Under the pieces are notes generated by a model. That model had not been told where the DNA came from. It made no database searches and saw only the letters and a list, made by a program, of their open reading frames with translations. A stretch of DNA of 5,960 bases from Caldifarciminota bacterium (GTDB taxonomy: Bacteria; Hydrothermota; Tepidihabitantia; Tepidihabitantales; Tepidihabitantaceae), in NCBI GenBank assembly GCA_016935295.1, contig JAFGRF010000329.1:1-5960 (forward strand), in the 5' to 3' direction. Positions 1-4,225 of the stretch are shown here, piece after piece; positions within the stretch are counted from its first letter, which is position 1, and each line of letters starts with the position of its first letter. Both the position numbers and the translations under genes were made by a program.

Positions 1-240
1 AGCAAACAATGGCAGACGGACGAAGTCAGAGGCGAGAGGCTAGAAGCTGGAGCGCAGAACAGGTCAGAAGCCAAAGGCCAAGAGCCAAATCCGGGGAGAG
101 ACAGAAGAGAGTAAGGGAGCGAGAGGGTAGGTGGTCCAGTGTTCGAGTGCAAAGGAAGGAATCAAGAGATCGAGAGAGCTAGGGATCGAGTGGTAAGAGA
201 GGGAACGAGTGGCGGGCAGAGCGAAGTAGTCAGTACACGG
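1..240 (-). repeat. Purine-rich degenerate intergenic repeat, 3' of the PIN pair
   Basis: No gene is seen here. The plus strand is rich in A and G, so the 3' extension of the minus-strand PIN transcript would be pyrimidine-rich. A 13-nt word, AGGGATCGAGTGG (181-193), recurs as AGGGAACGAGTGG (200-212) with a 19-nt period. The minus strand of this stretch is collinear with 5534-5627: CCACTCGATCCCT, a 10-nt spacer and ATCTCTTGA are shared exactly. Farther on, GGCCTTTG, CTAGC and GTCTGCC follow in the same order, with roughly 70 nt more in this copy. This is a dispersed repeat. The function is unknown, and a transcription-end role is only an inference. Confidence 0.6.
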
Positions 241-279
241 TAGACAGCATACAGGGGCAGAGGCGGAGGCGAAGGTCAG

Positions 280-309
280 TTCACCTTGGCCTTGACCTGA
301 GCCTCAACC
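280..309 (-). repeat. Hexamer tandem repeat, consensus GGYYRA
   Basis: Read on the minus strand, five contiguous hexamers follow each other: GGTTGA, GGCTCA, GGTCAA, GGCCAA and GGTGAA. They begin 6 nt after the stop codon of the 58-residue gene, so they would form the start of its 3' untranslated region. The same hexamer type lies on the plus strand at 2450-2473. Confidence 0.6.
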
Positions 310-315
310 TTCAGC

Positions 316-492
316 CTAACCCTTGATCTGTTCCGCTGCTCTCGGCCTCGACTTCCGTCGGCGGGCGACGGGACGGCGCGAACGGCCCTGCCTTCGCTTG
401 AGGTCCGCCAGCATCTCTCTCAGATTGTGGTGGTGCTCGGCCGCGTACTCGTCGCGGATACGCCACACCTCGGCAATTATCTCATCGTACAT
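316..492 (-). CDS. 58-residue protein downstream of PIN gene, putative antitoxin partner
   Basis: A short reading frame begins with ATG at 492 and ends with TAG at 316-318. It overlaps the last 11 nt of the PIN-domain gene. A strong ribosome binding site, AGGAGGT, lies 5 nt before the ATG and decides the start. The protein begins MYDEIIAEVWRIRDEYAAEH, continues as a predicted helix to about residue 33, and ends in a very basic tail (about residues 33-50, mostly Arg, Lys and Pro). From memory, short proteins starting in this way (MxDEIxxEVxxxRDEYAxxx) are often encoded next to PIN-domain genes. That association and the tight overlap suggest an antitoxin or accessory partner, but I see no recognised DNA-binding fold. 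The basic tail runs up to the repetitive DNA beyond the stop and may be repeat-derived. The gene is well supported; the function is inferred. Confidence 0.75.
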   Translation of the reverse strand: MYDEIIAEVWRIRDEYAAEHHHNLREMLADLKRRQGRSRRPVARRRKSRPRAAEQIKG

Positions 493-973
493 CTTCCACC
501 TCCTCGGCGAGCAGCTCCAGCGGCGTACAGATCTCAGGGCAACGGTATCCCGCTGCCAGGCATACCGAACGGACGAGCGGTCGGAACTCCGCGTTATCGA
601 TATGGCGGCAGTTCCAGGTTAGCAGGTAGTCCAGACCGTGCACCGTGGCAAGGGCGACGTGAAGCGCGTCGGCCTCGGCAGACGGCGGCATCGCACTTTC
701 AGCGATCAGGCGTTCGGCCAACGCTGCCATTCGTTCGTCCGCTTTCAGGACTGGTATTCGGGCAAGATACTTGAGGCGCCGGGCGGCGACTGCAGCGTCG
801 CCTCGGGAGGCCTCGACGACGACCAACTCCGAGATGAAGAGATCATATCTGGGGCGGGCGTGGTCCCACCATTGCGCTGACAACTGCTGCCATGCAGCAC
901 CCAGGACGTCCCGGCTGGGCCGGGCGGCCAAGTAGCTAACAATCGATGTTTCCACGTAGACTGTCTTTCTCAT
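482..973 (-). CDS. PIN-domain protein, VapC-family ribonuclease toxin-like
   Basis: A 163-residue single-domain protein, somewhat longer than a typical VapC of about 130 residues. Known PIN proteins are Mg-dependent ribonucleases whose acidic residues sit on the motifs seen here. The N-terminal strand is KTVYVETSIVSYL (E8, with Glu where Asp is usual). Next comes SELVVVEASRGD (E49, E54), then ADALHVALATVHGLDYLLTWN (D102, H105), and N121-H124 in the TWNCRH motif where many PIN proteins carry Asp. The C-terminal part, ending in CTPLELL, matches what I recall of this subfamily. ATG at 973 gives an N-terminus starting directly at the first strand; the ribosome binding site is weak. A near-consensus promoter lies at 1007-1035. 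It is co-transcribed with the overlapping 58-residue gene. Whether it is an active toxin or a solitary nuclease is not visible from the sequence. Confidence 0.88.
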   Translation of the reverse strand: MRKTVYVETSIVSYLAARPSRDVLGAAWQQLSAQWWDHARPRYDLFISELVVVEASRGDAAVAARRLKYLARIPVLKADERMAALAERLIAESAMPPSAEADALHVALATVHGLDYLLTWNCRHIDNAEFRPLVRSVCLAAGYRCPEICTPLELLAEEVEDVR

Positions 974-1006
974 GTGCTCGTTCTCACAGTCGCAGCTTCA
1001 GCACAT

Positions 1007-1035
1007 AGTATAACCTGACTGCAGTGACATTTCAA
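1007..1035 (-). promoter_or_regulatory. Sigma-70-type promoter of the PIN pair
   Basis: On the minus strand the -35 TTGAAA (1035-1030) and the -10 TATACT (1012-1007) are separated by 17 nt. Transcription would start near position 1000, about 27 nt before the ATG at 973. The spacer holds an 8-bp palindrome, ACTGCAGT (1018-1025), which could be an operator, though so short a palindrome may be chance. Confidence 0.7.
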
Positions 1036-1107
1036 TCGGACAGACGAACCCTGCACACAGAGATCAGGAAGGTCGGGTGCGGAACACAGGCTTCACCCAA
1101 CACTGCG

Positions 1108-1130
1108 CTATCTTCCGCCTCTGCGGTTAG
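1108..1130 (+). repeat. Single arm of the CTCTGYGGTT dispersed repeat
   Basis: The stretch ATCTTCCGCCTCTGCGGTTA resembles the right arm of the hairpin repeat at 2651-2723 (CTCTGTGTGCTCTGTGGTT). CCTCTGCGGTT matches GCTCTGTGGTT at 9 of 11 positions. No second arm is seen nearby, so this is probably a remnant. It lies in the 213-nt gap between the two minus-strand pairs, downstream of the nucleotidyltransferase. Confidence 0.4.
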
Positions 1131-1186
1131 TCTTATGTCGGCTCTGGGAAAGAAACAACCGCGGGGCTGAGGGGTGGGCAGCGGCG

Positions 1187-1744
1187 TCAGCAGGCAGCGT
1201 CGCGCTGGAGCCGGTGCCAGAGGTCGAGGATGGACTTGGCTTCGCACCAGCGCTCGATGTACGCGACATCGAGGGTGTCCTTCTGCACCGCGTAGACTCC
1301 TCGCGCATCGAAGTAGTGCTTGTCCAAATCGGACATCCGGTACCATTCGAGCTTGGCGATGATCACATCCTCGGGCGTGGCGATAGTCACCATGAAGCGC
1401 TCGTAGGGATACCGTTTGCGACGCGCGAAGGCTTCACGTCCGTAGTCGTCGCCCTTTCTCATCCAGAAGTCCACTTTGAGCCCGGTATCCTCGTGGATGG
1501 CGTTGAACATGCTGCCCTCGCCCAGGGCCGCCTTGATGGACTCTTCGGCGACCGCGTAGTCCGGCTCCAGCAAGGCCCTGATCCGCCCGACGTCAGCAGG
1601 CGTGATGACGACGACGAAGTCGATGTCATGAGTCGAGCGCGGAACCCCGTGGTAGTTGACCGCGAGAGCGCCGGTAAGCATGTACGGGATGCCGGCGCGG
1701 TCCAGTCGGCCAGCCACATCCAGCCCGAGCTCCCCGAAAGTCAC
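1187..1744 (-). CDS. Nucleotidyltransferase, MNT/AbiEii-like
   Basis: A 185-residue protein with the pol-beta-type nucleotidyltransferase core. It has a helix (AGRLDRAGIPYMLTGALAVN, residues 11-30) with the conserved Gly at 25. The metal-binding pair follows in STHDIDFVVV (D40 and D42), and the third acidic residue is D92 in GLKVDFW. The motif PEDVIIAKLEWYR (124-136) is typical of the small stand-alone transferases annotated as AbiEii-like or DUF6036. Such proteins transfer a nucleotide to a protein or RNA target, and several act as toxins or as antitoxins in two-gene systems. The start is GTG, overlapping the upstream stop codon as GTGA, so translation is probably coupled. A GGAGAAAG about 13 nt upstream is a weak ribosome binding site. 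All three catalytic acids are present, so activity is expected. The substrate cannot be read from the sequence. Confidence 0.87.
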   Translation of the reverse strand: MTFGELGLDVAGRLDRAGIPYMLTGALAVNYHGVPRSTHDIDFVVVITPADVGRIRALLEPDYAVAEESIKAALGEGSMFNAIHEDTGLKVDFWMRKGDDYGREAFARRKRYPYERFMVTIATPEDVIIAKLEWYRMSDLDKHYFDARGVYAVQKDTLDVAYIERWCEAKSILDLWHRLQRDAAC

Positions 1745-1962
1745 GCCCGGCAGCTTTCTCCAAGCAGACGGCGTGCTTCCGAGTCCGAGACCCCGGGATG
1801 ACGAAAGCGGATCCCGGCCAGCGCGAACTCGGTCACGAAATCGATTATCTCGAAGCCGATTCTGAGCCGCTGTTCGCCGGTCAGCCTTCTGAGTACTTCT
1901 ATCTGACGCCGGTTGAGCGGCTCCACATAGCCGTGCGGACTGCCCGCTGATTCCGTGGACAC
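1741..1962 (-). CDS. 73-residue conserved hypothetical protein paired with nucleotidyltransferase
   Basis: A small helical protein. The recognisable part is residues 31-56, from QRLRIGFEIIDFVTEFALAG through IRFRHP, followed by VSDSEARRLL (58-67). From memory this pattern (xxQRLxxAxELxxFxRxLxxAGIRxRHPxASExExxRRL) is a common small family, usually of unknown function and often found beside nucleotidyltransferase genes. The only plausible starts are GTG at 1962 and GTG at 1926; neither has a clear ribosome binding site. The frame is closed upstream by a stop at 1999-2001. Its stop overlaps the start of the transferase by 4 nt, so the two form a tight operon. A toxin-antitoxin or modifier-target relation is inferred from this layout only. 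Confidence 0.72.
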   Translation of the reverse strand: MSTESAGSPHGYVEPLNRRQIEVLRRLTGEQRLRIGFEIIDFVTEFALAGIRFRHPGVSDSEARRLLGESCRA

Positions 1963-2449
1963 TGGTCTGATGCTACCGACGATGGAAGAGATGTCCAGTC
2001 ACGGCGGCGCCGCGGGCCATTTCATAGTGAACCACCACTGACTAATCCCCGAGGGTCTGCCTGCCTGAGAAGCGCCGACGGCGCCGTGCTCGAATTCGGC
2101 GGAAGAGGGCAGCGGTCACCGGAGAAGCAATCCGGCGCGCCTCAGCGGAGAGGATGGCCGTGCCGGGCGATTATTCGAATTCCTGCATGTGTCCTATAGT
2201 ATAAGTCCCACCGGTGCGCGGAATCGGGCCTAAGTTCCGCGGTGCCAATCGCTTGGACCCAGCCAGGCCCGAAACCCCTCCCTCGCCTCCCCGGTAGCTT
2301 TGTCCCGCCCGGCGCGAGGTCCGGCGTGGCCCGCAATCACCGGAGCTTTGCGACGAGCATTCCGCCGGACAATGACGCGAGCGATGACGGGTTCAACCTC
2401 AGAAGCAATGTCGCGAGCATTGCGTGGTCCAGTGACGGATGCAGTTCAC
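1963..2449. other. Gene-free stretch between divergent transcription units
   Basis: No reading frame here looks like a protein: the open frames on both strands are low-complexity and lack recognisable motifs or ribosome binding sites. Small items present are an interrupted palindrome, GCGCC-GAC-GGCGC (2072-2084), and an AT-rich island (2169-2206) containing ATTCGAAT. The word TCGAATTC occurs twice (2090-2097 and 2175-2182). A short hairpin, GCAATG/CATTGC, lies at 2405-2423. None of these can be assigned a function. The region must contain the promoter of the 73-residue/nucleotidyltransferase pair. Confidence 0.5.
2198..2203 (-). promoter_or_regulatory. Possible -10 box (TATACT) for the nucleotidyltransferase pair
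   Basis: TATACT on the minus strand lies in the AT-rich island and is identical to the -10 of the PIN promoter. No -35 hexamer is found at 16-18 nt spacing. If used, it would give a leader of about 230 nt before the GTG at 1962. This is weak evidence. Confidence 0.22.
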
Positions 2450-2473
2450 GGTCAAGGTTGAGGTTAAGGTAGA
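2450..2473 (+). repeat. Hexamer tandem repeat, consensus GGYYRA
   Basis: Four contiguous hexamers lie here: GGTCAA, GGTTGA, GGTTAA and GGTAGA. They are of the same type as the minus-strand block at 280-309. The word CAGTTCAC directly precedes this block (2442-2449) and also occurs at 277-284, overlapping the edge of the other block. Confidence 0.6.
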
Positions 2474-2584
2474 GATGGAGCGAACGACGCACTTGCCTAC
2501 CCGGTGCGCTGCGCAGTCCACGATACCTTGGCCGCTACTTTCTGACGTGCAGTGCGAGGTGCTTCTCAAGACACAACGCGCCGC

Positions 2585-2626
2585 TTCTTCGTTCTTCGTC
2601 CTTCGTCCCTGGTCCCCGGTCCCCAG
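2585..2626 (+). repeat. Heptamer tandem repeat (TTCTTCG grading into TCCCCGG)
   Basis: Six contiguous 7-nt units lie here: TTCTTCG twice, then TCCTTCG, TCCCTGG, TCCCCGG and TCCCCAG. The unit changes gradually along the array, as in a slipped and mutated microsatellite. The reverse complement of the fifth unit, CCGGGGA, is a unit of the array inside the coding sequence at 2886-2920. Confidence 0.7.
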
Positions 2627-2650
2627 ACCCGACATCGAGTCAACCACCGA

Positions 2651-2723
2651 GGCCACAGAGAGAACAGAGTGAGTGAAGATCCTTCCGGGCCAAACCCTCA
2701 GAATCTCTGTGTGCTCTGTGGTT
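2651..2723 (+). repeat. Inverted repeat, CCACAGAG/CTCTGTGG hairpin element
   Basis: The arms 2653-2669 and 2705-2721 pair at 14 of 17 positions plus one G-U, around a 35-nt loop. Two further G-U pairs could extend the stem outward. A single-arm relative is at 1108-1130. It resembles the CTCTGTG-type intergenic palindromes I remember from environmental bacterial genomes. It sits 30 nt upstream of the -35 of the next gene and has no following T-run, so it is not a clear terminator. Confidence 0.6.
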
Positions 2724-2753
2724 CAATATCGGATTCAGGAACTCTTCTGTCGC

Positions 2754-2782
2754 TTGACACGCCGGAGCGCGACTTCTAGAAT
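2754..2782 (+). promoter_or_regulatory. Sigma-70-type promoter of the NTP_transf_5 gene
   Basis: The -35 is the consensus TTGACA (2754-2759), the spacer is 17 nt, and the -10 is TAGAAT (2777-2782, five of six). The predicted transcription start, about 2789-2791, falls on the GTG start codon itself, so the mRNA would be leaderless or nearly so. The sequence TTCTAGAATCC at the -10 is repeated at the lipoprotein promoter (5682-5692). Confidence 0.75.
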
Positions 2783-2790
2783 CCGGCGAT

Positions 2791-4095
2791 GTGCTCCGCG
2801 TCCTCAGGCGGCGGTCAACAGCAGTGAAGGCTCGCGGCGCGGCAGATTCCGAACCGGGTGCTCTGCTCCTCCGCTGCCTCTCCGCCCGAGGACCGGAGAC
2901 CGGTGACCGGGGACTGGAAACCGCTGCCTGGAGCCGAGTCGTCGAACTCGCGACCCGCGAGCACGTCGCGCCGCTGCTCTTCAAGCGGCTGAAGGAGAGC
3001 GGCGGGAGTGACCTCGTCCCGGCCGATGAGTGGAAGCGGCTGCGCCTGGCCTACTTCACGAACGGCGACCGGAACACCCGTCTCTTCCGCGAGCTGCGCA
3101 AAGTGCTGGATTGCCTGCACAATTCCGACATCAAGGTCATCGTCTTGAAGGGTGCGTACCTGGCCGAGGCGGTCTACGGCGATACTGCGCTCCGGCCCAT
3201 GTGCGACGCCGACCTGCTGGTTCGTCAGGCCGAGCTGGCAAAGGCCGAGTCTGCGCTGCTCGCGATAAGTACAACTCCTCCGCAGGCATATCGGCCGCCG
3301 CCGCCCTCGGGTGAAACGGGACCCGCGAACGCAGAGGGAGACGGCGGGATGGAAAAACACATCCAGCAAATCCAGATTCACGACCTTACCGTCGAGCTGC
3401 ACTGGTCCATCGCCAGCGAAGCCGAACCGTTCAAGATAAACGCGAATGGTCTCTGGCAAAGGGCCTGCCCGGCCCGCGTCGCCGGCGTAGAGGCGCTGGC
3501 GCTCTCTTCCGAGGACCTGATACTCCACTTGTGTCTGAACCTCTGCCACACCGATTGGCTTGCGGGGCTGCGGTCCTTGTGCGACCTTGCCGAGACGGTC
3601 CGCAGGTTCGGCAGCAGCACGGACTGGGCAGGGGTCGCCCAGGGCGCCCGCGACTGGGACGCGGCCAAGTACGTGGGTCTTACGCTTTCTCTGGCGCAGA
3701 CTCTGCTCGGCGCAGAAGTGCCGGGTAGCATCATTGAGCAGTTGGTGCCCGGCGGCCTCGACCCGCGCGTGCTCGAAGCGGCAAAGGAGTCCGTCGTCAC
3801 GCAGACCGGTTACGGTCCGCGGATTCCATCGCTCTACCCGTCCGGCGCGAAGTCCCTGCGGGGGGAGGTGAAGTGGTTCTGGCGCCGCGTCTTTCTCTCC
3901 CGCGACGAAATGGCCGCGAAGTACCCCGCGTCACGCAACTCGCGGCACTTGTACCTCCACCACGCGTTGCGGCTAAGGGACGCCCTGCGCGCCTCTCCGT
4001 CCTACCTTCCGATCCTGGTCCGGTTCATGAGAGCCGGACTCCGGCGCAGCCGCTACGCCTCGCTCTCCTCCTGGCTGAAATCCGGGAAGACGTAG
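2791..4095 (+). CDS. Nucleotidyltransferase family protein, NTP_transf_5 type
   Basis: A 434-residue protein. The core matches the uncharacterised nucleotidyltransferase family NTP_transf_5 (PF14907). It has WSRVVELATREHVAPLLFKR (47-66), then VIVLKGAYLAEAVYGD (116-131), RPMCDADLLV (135-144, D139 and D141 as metal ligands), and the late acidic residue E202 in TVELHWSI. The helical C-terminal half is variable in this family, and no substrate is known. The frame is open back to 2758, and GTG at 2791 is the best start; GTG at 2824 is the alternative. There is no Shine-Dalgarno site, and the promoter places the transcript start at about the GTG. Two low-complexity segments look inserted: residues about 33-45 (RGPETGDRGLETA), coded by a 7-nt repeat, and residues about 163-187 (Pro-, Gly- and Glu-rich) between the D-x-D motif and E202. 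No gene is coupled to it; the ATPase follows after 119 nt. Confidence 0.85.
   Translation: MLRVLRRRSTAVKARGAADSEPGALLLRCLSARGPETGDRGLETAAWSRVVELATREHVAPLLFKRLKESGGSDLVPADEWKRLRLAYFTNGDRNTRLFRELRKVLDCLHNSDIKVIVLKGAYLAEAVYGDTALRPMCDADLLVRQAELAKAESALLAISTTPPQAYRPPPPSGETGPANAEGDGGMEKHIQQIQIHDLTVELHWSIASEAEPFKINANGLWQRACPARVAGVEALALSSEDLILHLCLNLCHTDWLAGLRSLCDLAETVRRFGSSTDWAGVAQGARDWDAAKYVGLTLSLAQTLLGAEVPGSIIEQLVPGGLDPRVLEAAKESVVTQTGYGPRIPSLYPSGAKSLRGEVKWFWRRVFLSRDEMAAKYPASRNSRHLYLHHALRLRDALRASPSYLPILVRFMRAGLRRSRYASLSSWLKSGKT
2886..2920 (+). repeat. Heptamer tandem repeat inside the NTP_transf_5 coding sequence
   Basis: Five contiguous units lie here: CCGAGGA, CCGGAGA, CCGGTGA, CCGGGGA and CTGGAAA. 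Three units make 21 nt, so the array codes for a 7-residue period, visible as RGPETGD then RGLETAA. GACCGGGGAC (2905-2914) is an exact reverse complement of GTCCCCGGTC (2612-2621) in the upstream array. The reading frame is kept. Confidence 0.7.
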
Positions 4096-4096
4096 G

Positions 4097-4108
4097 CGCG
4101 CCGGCGCG
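4097..4108. other. 12-bp GC palindrome just after the NTP_transf_5 stop
   Basis: CGCGCCGGCGCG is a perfect palindrome starting 2 nt after the TAG stop codon. It could fold as a small hairpin, but no T-run follows, so it is at most a weak terminator or a binding site. Confidence 0.3.
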
Positions 4109-4178
4109 AGTAGCCAGATGAGAGTATGCAGCAGCAGAACAGGGCCGGTCAGGCGCCCGCCGAAACGAGAGCCAATGG

Positions 4179-4207
4179 TTGCAATGGTCAGAACGTTGAG
4201 TAATATT
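4179..4207 (+). promoter_or_regulatory. Possible promoter of the DUF4143 ATPase gene
   Basis: TTGCAA (4179-4184), a 17-nt spacer and AATATT (4202-4207, four of six) form a weak promoter. TAATAT with a 16-nt spacer is equivalent. Transcription would start at about 4214, next to the ATG at 4215, again leaderless. The -10 lies inside the palindrome 4197-4212. A 7-nt direct repeat, CAATGGT (4173-4179 and 4182-4188), overlaps the -35. Confidence 0.4.
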
Positions 4208-4225
4208 ACTCAGTATGCTGAGTAA
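4197..4225. promoter_or_regulatory. Two overlapping perfect dyads over the ATPase start codon
   Basis: TGAGTAATATTACTCA (4197-4212) is a perfect 16-bp palindrome. Its right half is shared with a second dyad, TTACTCAG-TATG-CTGAGTAA (4206-4225), which has two perfect 8-bp arms around the 4-nt centre TATG containing the start codon ATG (4215-4217). Three half-sites of TGAGTAA alternate in orientation within 29 bp. This could be an operator, or, if the transcript starts upstream, an RNA hairpin holding the AUG in its loop. Confidence 0.75.

Noticed and set aside
273..298. AGGTCA/TGACCT inverted repeat as an intrinsic terminator of the PIN pair
   Set aside because: The stem is only 6 bp with a 14-nt loop and has no T-run. 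It arises from the hexamer repeat itself.
1032..1801. Long open frames antisense to the nucleotidyltransferase pair, up to 195 codons
   Set aside because: They are frame shadows of the transferase, which has clear catalytic motifs. The antisense products show no family resemblance.
2195..2205. TATAGT/TATAAG as a plus-strand promoter
   Set aside because: No -35 hexamer lies at a usable distance, and no plus-strand gene follows for nearly 600 nt.
2142..2472. Open reading frames of 64 and 76 codons on opposite strands
   Set aside because: Both are rich in Pro, Arg, Gly and Ser, have no recognisable motif and no ribosome binding site, and overlap each other. High GC content alone keeps such frames open.
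280..2473. The hexamer and heptamer arrays as a CRISPR array
   Set aside because: The units are 6-7 nt and contiguous, with no unique spacers of 25-40 nt between conserved repeats.
2815..3549. 244-codon frame antisense to the NTP_transf_5 gene
   Set aside because: It is the mirror of a gene with the full LKG and DxD motifs and has no motif of its own.
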